Source: Gymnopus androsaceus JB14
Taxonomy: Eukaryota > Basidiomycota > Agaricomycetes > Agaricales > Omphalotaceae
Reading direction: 5' to 3'
Length of the DNA: 64,000 bases
Assembly: GCA_009733575.1 (NCBI GenBank)
Contig: ML769470.1
Coordinates: 62,001-126,000 of the forward strand
Under the pieces are notes generated by a model. It did not search any database and was not told the origin of the DNA. It saw only the letters and a list, made by a program, of their open reading frames with translations. Numbering within the stretch: position 1 is the first letter of the stretch; every line of letters starts with the position of its first letter. Positions 11,010 to 21,203 of this stretch are shown here, piece after piece. Both the position numbers and the translations under genes were made by a program.

Positions 11010-11900
11010 ATGATTTATTCCACCAATCTACTTGCTTCTCTATTCCTTTTCATCGGAGTGGTGGTCAATGCCTCCCCCATTGGCTCCAGCCCTTATGAGA
11101 CTCGGTTGGTGCAATCCGCTTCTCAGGCTCCCGGAACTCTTCTAGGATATACATCTCGCCCCGCTACCGACGAAGACCTACAGGTGTGTATTTTTCCCAT
11201 TTGAAGCTTCCTTGCTGAGCAGTCCTTCCGCATTAGAAACACATTCACAGCGGCGACGAGTTGATGTCAGTTGAACCAGCAGCATTTAGAAATACGTACA
11301 TAGAAATCTCTCAAAGTGCTCCAACATTCTCAAACAATGTTTTTGTTGTAAGGATAGTCTTCGAACTTACTTTCAATCTGGCTCTGATTCACAATTTTCG
11401 CAATAGCTAACTGTATTGATTGAGAACCCGGAGCCGCTTCAAGTTGGAAGGACTAAGAATGTGGGTTCTTCCAAGCCTCCTTATCTGGCATACTGAATCG
11501 TGTTAACTTGTGCCAAAGGTTTACCTACCTTCTGAGAATATAACAGGGCCAGTAACCCAGAGCCTTGTCGAGGGCATTATCAGACAATACCCAGGCTCAT
11601 ACTCGGGCTACGATGCGGCCTCTCTAGTCACCACATTTTGCCCTGGATCCCGGCACACTTTGCTTCTTGCACCTCATTTTCATTCCCAAGGTCAATTGCG
11701 CTATAAGATTATGACTGCTTGTAAGTTTACAACTTAGTTTTCTGGGATTGAAATCATACCAAACTTTCTCCGAGTACAAATTACTTATAATGATTTGTGT
11801 TGTAGCCAAATTCAACAAAATAAGGTTGCATGAAAAGGCAGATTGGTCGAAGTATCCACCTGTGCCAACTCCCAGAGCAACTGAAGGAGGTAAAATCTAG
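11010..11900 (+). CDS. small secreted protein, family not recognised
   Basis: Five exons (11010-11183, 11237-11347, 11407-11460, 11519-11720, 11806-11900) join in frame to 211 residues. The N-terminus is a signal peptide (MIYSTNLLASLFLFIGVVVNA). The mature part begins SPIGSSPYETRLVQ and includes GTLLGYTSRP, VYLPSENITGPVTQSLVEGI and HTLLLAPHFHSQGQLRYKIM; it has one Cys (in FCPGSR). The segment GTLLGY near the mature N-terminus reminds me of a group of secreted agaricomycete proteins, but that is only an impression. The gene lies just left of the transposon cluster. Exon structure is inferred from splice signals and phase, so individual junctions may be off. Confidence 0.6.
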
Positions 11901-12949
11901 TAGAGGCATGCGGAAGGTTGGGGAACTATCTGATCACTGTAAGGTTTTGTGTATCCTGCATTGATTATACCGGTGTAAACAGTTCTTTATTTACCAGTTG
12001 TATACTCGCTTAATGGAATGTCTTACTACTATTGTTAAACTTAACATATGCAGAAACAGTTACGACATCTCAATTGGAGTTTGAGAAGGTCAGAAGCCCT
12101 AACCTTTCAATGGGCTGAATGCAACCCGACACAAAAGCCTGCAAAGCATGTTCATTTCAAGCTTGCAAATACAGGCGAGATTCACGCGTTCCTGTCATCG
12201 TCATAGTATCTGATACCTTTTACTTTAGTTATTGGCTTGTCTACCACTCACACCAAGCCGCTCCCTTATGGAGTCAGGACAGGTGTGTTGTACCGTGCAT
12301 TTCTGAAGTGGCTGCGCGCGTTAATGTAGCGCCATGTCTACCAGCAACTGGAGCGGTACTCTGTTGTCTGTCAGAAATGTGTTGTTGAAACGTGTGTTCT
12401 CGATGCAGGGGGGAACCGAGATTACGGACCGGTACACTCCGGTGGTCGGTTGGTTCACCCTCCGAGACCACTAAAAAAATTTTACCCAACCTTTTGTCAG
12501 TGAGGTTCGATTGAAATACTAGGTTTCTGAAGGCTTGAAGTTTTTTTTCAAGCGGTTTCTGCTACTTTTGTTAAGCTCAATGAGATATTGTTGTGTATGG
12601 GAATGGAGGTGACCGGTACCTATAGGGGACATATGGTGACATCAAATGTCATACTTACCTCATGTCTTTGAACTTATAGTAATGCTCCAATTTCTGCTTG
12701 TCCATTTACTAATAAATGTCCACTTCTCTTGAGCTAATGCTTTCTGTGTGGTGGGGGAAAGGTCAGCGACCTTTGGGTCCTGGCTGCGTGGAGATTCTAT
12801 TAATACACGGTTAGCTGCGATGGACCCTCCCACCCATCGCAGCTACCTTGTCTCCCTGGGCTTGGACTGCTTCTGTTGTATACTTAACTCGCTGTCTTTT
12901 GTCACGTTATTTTATGTACCTAATAGTAGCTGTGATATGCTATAATGTT
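11901..12949. other. intergenic, no gene seen
   Basis: No supportable gene. It contains one copy of a dispersed repeat (12444-12491) and a hairpin around 12812-12843 built on AGCTGCGATGG. Confidence 0.4.
12444..12491. repeat. dispersed repeat, copy 1
   Basis: About 48 bp starting GGTCGGTTGGTTCAC. It resembles 14098-14144 in the same orientation, with several mismatches. Origin unknown. Confidence 0.5.
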
Positions 12950-12958
12950 CTTTGGGTG

Positions 12959-13878
12959 GGATAATTCTATTAACCAACCCCGCTGCTCAAACACAATCCT
13001 GCTACAACCCTCTTTCAATGAGTTGCCTCTGGAGCAGCCCTAGTGCGATAGGCAGAGCCCTCCGCAGAGCTCTGCCGAGAATGTCACAAACAAGCAATTA
13101 AATGTATTTATTTTAAAGAAGCTGGATACTTGAGTCAACAACACTGCTTTTTGGTCACAAACCAACAGAACCCAGCTGTTTCTCAATGGGACCGCACCGG
13201 TTTACCCACCTGCCTACCAACATTTATAACCGCTGAGTTAACGCTGGACTCAGCAGAAGTAAACGTTCTGGAATGAAGAAGAGCGGAACAGGCGGGAGCT
13301 TGCTAACAAGTGTGCAAGTGATATTTTAGGAATTATACATCAGTACATATACTGTACGACGATGACCGAAAGTTCAGCCAAATTTAGCGTTACGGGCTGT
13401 ACTCAGGTGACAACCAGTTCAGGCATCATAGGCACCGACAAAATTCCATATTTAGGATTAAAAATCCAATGCTGAAGCGTTACGGAGGGATTTTTTCCAG
13501 TTCATGGCCCTGTGTTATGTGTTGCGAATTGAGATTTTTTGTGAGTTCAGAAGGCATGCGTGATTACTGAACTTTCAGTCATGTTGGTCATCGTCGTACA
13601 GTAGTTTGACCAGTGCCAGACAACTGATACCCAGTACTTTCTGCACATGCTAAAAGACAGATGACTGGAAGGGAAAGTGCTGCTGGAAATTTGCGAAAGA
13701 GAGATTACACGTACAGCTCATTGTTGAAATATTCCAATTCACCAGCCATCAGTCACATCACTCCAAACATCTGCCGCTTCACAACTTCAATGAAAAAAAT
13801 CTGTAGGCTGGGTTGTTATGATTTGCATCAAAATGAGGGATTGTGCTCGGGCAGCGGGGTTGGTTAATAGAATTATCC
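12959..13878. mobile_element. non-autonomous DNA transposon, 920 bp, 9-bp target duplication
   Basis: The ends are perfect inverted repeats of about 28 bp beginning GGATAATTCTATTAACC, followed by weaker similarity. The flanks are identical: CTTTGGGTG at 12950-12958 and again at 13879-13887. No coding sequence was found inside. The 8-10 bp class of duplication fits Mutator-like or hAT-like elements. Confidence 0.85.
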
Positions 13879-14093
13879 CTTTGGGTGGGAGGGTGCGGTT
13901 GAATGAGAATGTCTGCCGTGTATGTCGGTTGAGTCTTCAACGGTCTCGCGTCGATGCGGTGAAGTAGAACAAGTGAATCACCGCATCACGTGTCCATTCG
14001 AAGACTATAGTTTGCTCTATCTACGCTACTCTCCAATGATCAAACCGACAATATATATAGCTTTGATACCCTAATAAGGCAATTGTCACGTCA

Positions 14094-14144
14094 CAGGGTC
14101 GGTCGGTTCACTCTTTGAGGCCATTAAAAAAAATTTCGACCCTG
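14094..14144. repeat. dispersed repeat, copy 2
   Basis: Similar to 12444-12491. This copy is bounded by CAGGGTCG and its reverse complement CGACCCTG, so it could be a very short fold-back element about 50 bp long. Confidence 0.5.
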
Positions 14145-14210
14145 TGTAATAAAAAAAAATCTTTGGTCCCCCTTGTCTCGACGGCGAACTGGAATGGCTG
14201 CTGTAGCCGG

Positions 14211-15796
14211 AAGGTACATCAGCATTTGTCAACATTTATAAACCGTATGATCCGGTATAAACTTATACATTTATGCGTGATTATACAGCCTCCGGCACGT
14301 ATAAATAAAATCCCGAGTGCATAAACAGTATACCCACTCATACCATTTCATACACCATTATACATTGACCTTCCGCAGGCTATTGTCTGTTTATACATCA
14401 GGTTATACCGGGTTATACACACTCATACGTTCATTTATGCTGGCTTATACCTTCGATTCCGCTTTATTATACCATTGTACACACTTGAAAATAAATAGAA
14501 AACAAATTTGTATTGGCAGCTACTACGATAATGACTGGTACTACTGCAAGACTACTGATACGACAATGGATACTTGAGTTCTGCACTACGTATTTGTTTA
14601 CACCCACCATCCAACAACTCCCACATCATCCATCGATACTTGAATAGCCTGTTGATACTTAGAAATGAGTTAATGAAGTAAGCGATCTTTGCACTAGACG
14701 TACCAATTAGAACCAATTGTAAGGACGGATGGCCGACAGCATCAACATAAGATGATATACTTAGCCTCCGCTTGAGAAACACACTGAAAAGAGATATAAA
14801 GACTGTCAATGGAAAAGGGTTAGTAAAGTAAGCAATTGTTGGCAGGGAAAGCGGCGTACCGATTAAGTAAATTAATGCTCCAAGAGAATATGTGGCCATC
14901 AAAATTCAAGAGAGGATTCCTGTATAAGCAACTGCAGGAACGGAGAAAGAGGCCAGCAAAACATCTCCTAACAGAAAATGACAATGTCAGCGAGGTTTTT
15001 GGCAAAATAAGTGTGCAAAACTCACGTATACAAGCCATTAGTGCCGGAAGTGAGTGGGAGAGAAGGGTACAGGTATTTATGAAGAATGTATCAGCGTAAA
15101 ATCGAACAAAGAAAGAGTTTCACTCACCAATTAAGCCATCCAATAATACCTATAGTCCCAAGAAGAAAAAATTGATTGCACGTTGATGTCAATGTAGGCC
15201 AACCGAAGCTGCCAGTTGAAATTAATTAAGTCCAGGAAGTTGGAGGAGGTATATGTAACCATGAACGTTGGAGAAGGAGGAAAAAAATGAATGTATGGTA
15301 CCCACGTGAGACTGTATAGCTGCGGAGTTTGAACTGACTTTGGGAGTTTTCTTCAATGGGCGCCTTTTCGCCTTCAAGGCTTCAATTCCTTGATATAAAG
15401 TATTGAGTGCTCAGTAATCCGAGTCTTACTCAAGAGTCAAAATTCTTCTTTACCTGCATCGTGCTCAATGCTCATTGAGCTTGCATTTCAACCCATTTCC
15501 ATCTAGCCGACTCTGGAAATTCACTGGGACTGAGCTCGGAGATTGGTACTATTCTCGGAAGTACTACTTCCTTTACCACTGCAGCAACACGTCTAAATTC
15601 TTGACCACTTTTTTTGCTTGTATGACCTGTGTATAAATGCGTATAAAATTAGTATAAACAGTTTATACCAATTATATGATGTGTATAAATGATTGGAAAT
15701 TAACCGTTGTACGATGGCGTATGATTCGGCATAATGTTTATACTGTTTTACCGTTTATACCAATTATAAATTGGGGGAAATGCTGATGTACCTAGG
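14211..15796. mobile_element. DNA transposon, 1.6 kb, with subterminal GTATAA repeats
   Basis: The ends share AGGTACATCAGCATTT in inverted orientation, followed by ATTTATA. Inside each end, words of the type GTATAA/TTATAC are repeated many times (14233-14480 and 15620-15770). The flanks GTAGCCGG and GTAGCACG look like a worn 8-bp target duplication. The interior holds a possible membrane-protein gene but no transposase that I recognise. Boundaries are supported independently by the split pseudogene. Confidence 0.75.
14590..15230 (-). pseudogene. possible multi-pass membrane protein remnant inside the element
   Basis: Minus-strand pieces are strongly hydrophobic: FGWPTLTSTCNQFFLLGTIG followed by IIGWLNW, then LLASFSVPAVAYTGIL, and MATYSLGALIYLIG. 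They are separated by intron-like signals but I could not join them in a single frame. Family not recognised. Confidence 0.3.
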
Positions 15797-16029
15797 GTAG
15801 CACGTTACCCTATATCGCACCCCTATAATTTCTGTTGAGTTCAAATATCGCGTCTTTGACATCTGGATCATGGTGTTTGGAAGAATCGAATCCAGGAATG
15901 GTATATTGAGGAGTCATTCAGAAATGACGAAGATAAGGATGATCATGAGCTGGTGGCAGAAAATCAGGATCATTAATCCAGTTCTATTGCCCGTTGCATT
16001 AGGTTCTATAGGTCCGAAGATTTTCGCAC

Positions 16030-16145
16030 TTGTTTATTTGGGCCCAAAATGAATGAAGGGCTATGCACAGTTGCATACATTTCAGCGTGGGCTCAGCCTG
16101 GGCCTTTTGTTTCCATAGCTCTCCATTCATTTCTTGGCCCAAACA
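16030..16145. repeat. imperfect inverted repeat
   Basis: TTGGGCCCAAAATGAATG near 16038 is mirrored by CATTCATTTCTTGGCCC near 16125, with GGGCTATG / CATAGCTC also paired. It may be a short fold-back element next to the mariner-like element. Confidence 0.5.
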
Positions 16146-16587
16146 CAAAATTATTTTTGGTCATACAGTGCTTTGCATAAAGGCTTACCGCTTCACGATT
16201 TTTCAACGCTTGTTTATTTGTATTTGTTCTAAGATGACCCTGCAGGCCCAATACAGTTGACCCTCCTTTCATTTTTCCAGTTGCTTCGTTTTTATTTATC
16301 TTGTATGTGCCCCAAGATGTGCCCCAGGAATTATCACTTTTCTCAAATGCGCTGAATTCAAACTCCAAACGTCCATAAGACTCAGAGCTTCAAAAGCATG
16401 CGCAAGAAGTCGGTTCCATGTTCAGGGTTTTTCTTCATACTTAAGTATGTAGTATCTATGTGACGGTGGCTTCAACTGAGTCTTTACAGGACATCGCATC
16501 TCTACTGGACATCTCGGGTTGTAGGGGCTTTTGACGCTGCTGTTGGTATAAAGGCTAGCTCATGTGGCCTTTTACGACCAGGCAAGG

Positions 16588-18787
16588 ATGTCCAGGAATC
16601 CCCTGCCTAATGATCCCAAGCCTGTTTATACAACTTGGCCTCCAACGCGACCCTCAGACACATGGATGCATGGTGGAGGCAGTGGCTTTGTGGGTTCATT
16701 TCATTTCTCTTCTCTCTTGGTCATACTAATTCATTTTGCTTAGACGGGGCAATAAACCCTCCTGTCTACTACTTTTTGACGGCAGAAAAGGACGCCGTTT
16801 ACAATTACTGGGCTCCACGGATACCTGGATTTAGCACCGCTACTCGCTCTCCACCTACGCTTGATTCAGTACCATCCTCAACATCATCTTCTCGTTATCC
16901 CATGCCTTCTACTACTGTGACTGCATCCTCTTCTCATTATACTTATATCGTGCCCTCGATATCATCTACTGTAACCACATCCGCTTCTCATGCTAATCAC
17001 CCCATGCCTCCAAGATCATCTCCATTTATTAACTATTCTGACCCATCTGCTGTTACGTCTTCTCATAACCATCAACCACCCAGCTATTCTACCTCTCCTC
17101 CTGCTTATGACTCTGCCTCTACATCTACATACTCTCATGCTCCAACTTATGTACCTACTGCTACAGATCCCGGCCTTGCTTCTATTACCAATCCTGGATC
17201 CTTGTTACCGGCAGAACCTCCAGGTATGCTTCTTTTTCACCCGCACAATTCTCACTAATATATTTCCTCAGCTCTTATTTTTCTCGTTCAAGTGAATACT
17301 CGTTACCAAGTCTCTGCTGCACCGGGTCAAATACGTGTTCGCAGTAGTGCCCCTCCTAAAACGCAGACAAAATCAGATGGACTTACGGGCAAAGTTGCTA
17401 TACTCACTTTGGACCGCGACAAGTTTATAATCTGGTGTTTTGTTCTTCACAATCTCAGTGGTCAGTACGAGCCAGGACAAGTTAATGGGCCTCCATTTAC
17501 AATCTATTGGACAGGTTCTGCATACGTGTGTCTGTGCTACACTTCTCTTGAGCGACTGACTCAACTATCTGTCATAGTGGTGGAAAAGGCAATCAACTTT
17601 TGATTAAAGATGACGCTCAATTCCGGAGCGCTCTTGACGAGCTTTTGAGGTGTAATCCAAATCGTGCAAATTTCCGAGTAATGGTTGAGTTTGACTTGGA
17701 TGCAATGAAAGGATGGGAAACTTGTGAACGGGTAAGTGTATTAGTAGTATCTTTTCATGGTTTCACTTTTTGACTATGTCTCTAGCATGCTGACGATCAT
17801 CCTGCTACTCATCGTGACTCGAATTTTGACGAGGTTCAGCAGGGAACACAGGTATGCACTAGCTTTGTTTACTTGACCTTCGCTGCTCATGTATTATCAT
17901 ATCCACCAGGTGTCTAATGTTGGTCAATTCTCGCAACAATCGCAACTTGTTGGGCACTTTATTGATTTGATTACGAAGACCTATCCTTGTAAAGAGCACA
18001 AAGGCGAGCACAGGGAGCCCGGAACTTGTTGGAAAGACGCAAATAGTAAATGTCTTGGACTTAACAATCGAACCAAGAAAGCATGGGCTGATGAAATCGT
18101 GAGTGGCTGTCAATGTGGACCTGTTCAAAGTTAATTTCATATCTTTTACAGGTGTTAGGAAAGGCAACTATTGCCGAACCTCCAAATAGCCAAGGGATCG
18201 GAACCAATCGTGATGGTCAACCGCTCGTCCGTCCTAGAGGCCGTGGGTCCCGCCCATCGAGACTTGTTGCAGCACAAAACAGTGCTGAGGGCCCAGTAGC
18301 TGCCATACTTGCATCTGCACTTGCTGAAACCGCACATAAACGCGGTCGATCTCGGTCATGCTCGCGTTCCCGTTCTCGCCATCATCATTCTCGGTCACGC
18401 TTGCATTCCCATTCCCGTCATCGTCGTTCTCGTTCACGCTCATGATCTCCTCGCCGCCGCCGCAACTCTTCGTCTTCTCGGAAACATCGGAGCAACAGGC
18501 GCCGTCGTTCTCCAAGCCCTCCGTCTTCACCACTGAAAGCAGTGGATCCTGCTGTTCAGAACCTTCGAGAGTGCTTGGAGTCATTCAAAATTGTTACGGG
18601 TCATGACTTCCTTGTGTTAGAGGAAAAGCTAAGCGACAGAGCATATACACCTGATGTCATCCCAGATGTTGGAGTTGACAAACTTGCAGAAGTGACTGGT
18701 TGTGCCGAGGGGCTTGTTATGAAGTTCCAAAAGTTTTGTACGGATTGGGTAGCAAAGAAAGAACGAGAACTTCGCCGACGTGCTTAG
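16588..18787 (+). CDS. transposon-borne SR-rich protein of unknown function
   Basis: About eight exons. It starts MSRNPLPNDPKPVYTTW, then a long Ser/Thr/Pro/Tyr-rich region, a middle domain (LIKDDAQFRSALDELL...FRVMVEFDLDAMKGWE), a Cys/His motif (YPCKEHKGEHREPGTCW, then LGLNNRTKKAWADEI), an Arg/Ser-repeat tract, and a C-terminal helical domain (LRECLESFKIVTGHDFLVLE...KFCTDWV). I recall the Cys/His block as a recurrent unnamed module in agaricomycete proteins. One in-frame TGA at 18443-18445 interrupts the Arg/Ser tract; the same frame continues beyond it, and CGA is the expected codon. Without read-through the C-terminal domain is lost. It may bind DNA or RNA or help transposition; this is inference. 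Confidence 0.65.
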
Positions 18788-18879
18788 TTTATTTTATACC
18801 ATTTGACTCAAGGTCAAATTGTACATACGTATCTTGAGTATAAATCAATAACTGTCTATATTTTATGATCTTCTTCGCC

Positions 18880-19953
18880 TCAGTCATAGCCGCAGTTATG
18901 AATCCACCCCACAGCCATTTCAGACCAAACAGCTTCAGCTGCTTGTTGAATTAACCATGGCCTCATACCATCATCTAAAACATCACGTTCATGTCTTCGT
19001 AACCAAGACTTCATAAACAAAAAACACTGTTCTGCAGGATTGAAGTCAGGGGAGTAAGGAGGTAGGTATATCAATCTGGCACCTATTCAAAGTGATCAAG
19101 AAATGAAACAAACAAGTTCGGAAGTCTTACCACATTCCTCGACAATAAGTGCACAGATTTCTTCATCGTGATGTATGGATGCATTGTCGAGAATTACAAC
19201 GCTTCGAGGACCAGGGTATGGAGTTAAAATAGGCACCTGCGTAAGGTTAGTAGTCGAGCATACACTGTTCTGGATTAAACTCACTAGATGTTCCTTGAGG
19301 AAGTTAATGAACAGCTCACGATTCACCGTACCTCTGAAAATCTCCAGCGCTACTACGCCTTCATGTGTCAGTGCTGGCAGGACAGAGAAACGCTCTCCGC
19401 GCATCCATATTGCACGTCGGGTGCATGCATTTCCCAAAACTCCCCAGCCGTTGGTCCTGTGATGGTCACTGCTCTCGACTCCAGATTCATCAAGCCAAAC
19501 CATGTACTCCATGGGAATATCTGCGTATTCCGCAATCCAAGTTGCGCGAAGAAGGTCGTTCCGTTGCATGGCCTCATAGGCAACCTTTTTATACGAGATT
19601 GCCATTTCGCGCAGAGTACGGCTGAGAGTTGATAACGAGACATCAACCGCATGATAAAACCAAAGCTTATCCTGAACTTCATCAAGATATAAAGCAGGAT
19701 TGTTGTCTAGAAGACTAAGAATATACCCCTTGTCAGCTATCGTCAGAATGCGAGGACGTCCAACGGCACGAGCATCGGAATTGATGTATGCTCCTGTGTC
19801 GAGATAGAGATTGACTATATTGCGTACAGTCTTCTCACAACACCCTGCAAGCGAGGCAGTCTCAGTGATCGTCTTGTCGTCCTGAAGACACCAGTGTATG
19901 ATGCGCTTGCGCAGATCGATGCTGATGAGAGCAGGCATGAGGCCTTGAAGCAT
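18880..19953 (-). CDS. Tc1/mariner-superfamily DDE transposase
   Basis: Three exons with introns near 19237-19287 and 19083-19130. An N-terminal helix-turn-helix region (ETASLAGCCEKTVRNIVNLY) is followed by GRPRIL. The catalytic triad is visible: WLDESGVE, VVILDNASIHHDEE, and YLPPYSPDFNPAEQ, with 35 residues between the second Asp and the Glu. This is the DDE_3 (IS630/Tc1) pattern. The reading frame is intact, about 320 residues, so the transposase may still be functional. It is the mobilising gene of the 3.9-kb element. The start ATG lies 132 bp from the right end. Confidence 0.88.
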
Positions 19954-20215
19954 AAGTGCTCTGTGGCTCTAATGAAAATATTGCAGGGTCCACTGTATTG
20001 GACCCTGCAGGGTCATCTTTGAGCAAATACAAATAAACAAGCGTTGAAAAATCGTGAAGCGGTAAGCCTTTATGCAAAGCACTGTACGCATTCGCGGTTC
20101 TTCCGAGTCCAATGCTGTAACGGCGCTTACTGATGGTCCGCGATTGGTCCGTATTTAAATGCCCGTGCACGTCAATAAGACGTGGCAAATGCATGTTTCT
20201 TCCTACAAATTAGTA

Positions 20216-20807
20216 TTAATCTACATCCATGTCCGTGTCCAAGTCCTCTTGTCCTTCAGCATCGCCAGCTTCTTCTTCTTCAAATCCTCGATCATCGTTA
20301 CACTCAAGTAACACTATTTCCTTGCCGCGAAGATTGAAGATGAATTTCCGCAGATTCCACCAGCTTATTCATATCTGCCTTTCCTTTTACCACCTGCTCT
20401 TCTAAAGCACGCGTCCTGTCTCTTAAAACGCGTGCCTCATCTTTCTCGCGACGCGTCTTTTCCTTCAAAGAGCTTGTGATCTCTTTCTTCTGCTTCTCTA
20501 ACTTCTTCTTTGCCTCTTTAGCACGACCTGACTTCTTTTTCTCGTTGTATAGACCACTTTGGTAAGAATCTCCGCGTGTCTTCAATCTCTCGGCACTTTC
20601 CTCTGCTTCCTTGACCTGTGTCTCGAGTTCAACAATCTGCTGCTGAAGGAAATTCTCCTTTAATGCATGTTTATTGGCCTGTGAGGAGGAAGAATCTGTA
20701 GCAGAATACTGCGCAGCTGCAGCAGCTCAACCCTTTGCAAGGTTATTTTGTTGGGCTGTACTCCGCTTTTTTGGCTGATTTCGGAAGCGGAATGTATCTT
20801 TATTCAT
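20216..20807 (-). pseudogene. broken coiled-coil protein gene
   Basis: From ATG at 20807 the frame gives MNKDTFRFRNQPKKRSTAQQ, then a TGA at 20727-20729 (CGA expected), then a long Lys/Glu-rich coiled coil (EKQKKEITSSLKEKTRREKD). Near 20342 the frame shifts by one into an acidic tail ending DLDTDMDVD and TAA at 20216. Probably a dead transposon or expanded-family gene. It sits between two elements. Family not recognised. Confidence 0.5.
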
Positions 20808-21195
20808 TGCAAGCAATTTCGCTGAAGAATTGAAGCTGCGAGGACTATAGGCGGATGCAATCGAAGAAAGTGAGCAGGCGCTTCAGGCTCAGCAACGGGT
20901 TCCATCACTTCGGCTGTTGGGGCCAAACTGAGTATCGGAATCCAGTCTATTATCCATTATACGTGTATTGTTAAGATTAAATATGGAGATTTTGGCCAGG
21001 TGCACTAGCTACATGCATAATTACTGTGGAAAAATGAGAGAAGTACAGGTTTAAAGCTTGTGAGTTTAGTTTTCTGAAATCTATTCTTAACAATACAAAT
21101 AATTGTATTTTAAATGAGTTTTGCGCTCTTCAAAAATGGAATACCTAGCCTACTGAATATCCTAGCTATAATTTCCACCAATTCGAAGGATTTTG
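20808..21195. other. AT-rich spacer, no gene seen
   Basis: No supportable feature between the broken coiled-coil gene and the target duplication of the 5.6-kb element. Confidence 0.4.
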
Positions 21196-21203
21196 AGTGA
21201 AAC

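Larger units (their letters stand above)
14160..15990 (-). pseudogene. decayed copy of the C2H2 regulator, split by a transposon
   Basis: Two flanking pieces match the gene at 7945-9483. The right piece (15797-15960, minus strand) translates as QYTIPGFDSSKHHDPDVKDA against QYTIPELDFSSQNQDHDVTE in the intact gene, then continues ELNRNYRGAI and hits a stop. The left piece (about 14185-14210) matches the DNA at 8452-8480, the very next stretch of the gene. The 1.6 kb between them is the element at 14211-15796. Only this internal part of the gene was recognised. Confidence 0.75.
16166..20084. mobile_element. Tc1/mariner-like element, 3.9 kb, two genes
   Basis: Inverted repeats of about 100 bp (16166-16265 and 19985-20084), nearly identical, start CAGTGCTTTGCATAAAGG. 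Each is bordered by TA, the target duplication of this superfamily. Inside are an SR-rich gene on the plus strand and a DDE transposase on the minus strand; their 3' ends are 92 bp apart. The element is larger than usual for Tc1/mariner because of the first gene. Confidence 0.88.

Noticed and set aside
12800..12850. Hairpin on AGCTGCGATGG as a terminator
   Set aside because: No gene ends here and the genome is eukaryotic, so a hairpin terminator is not expected.
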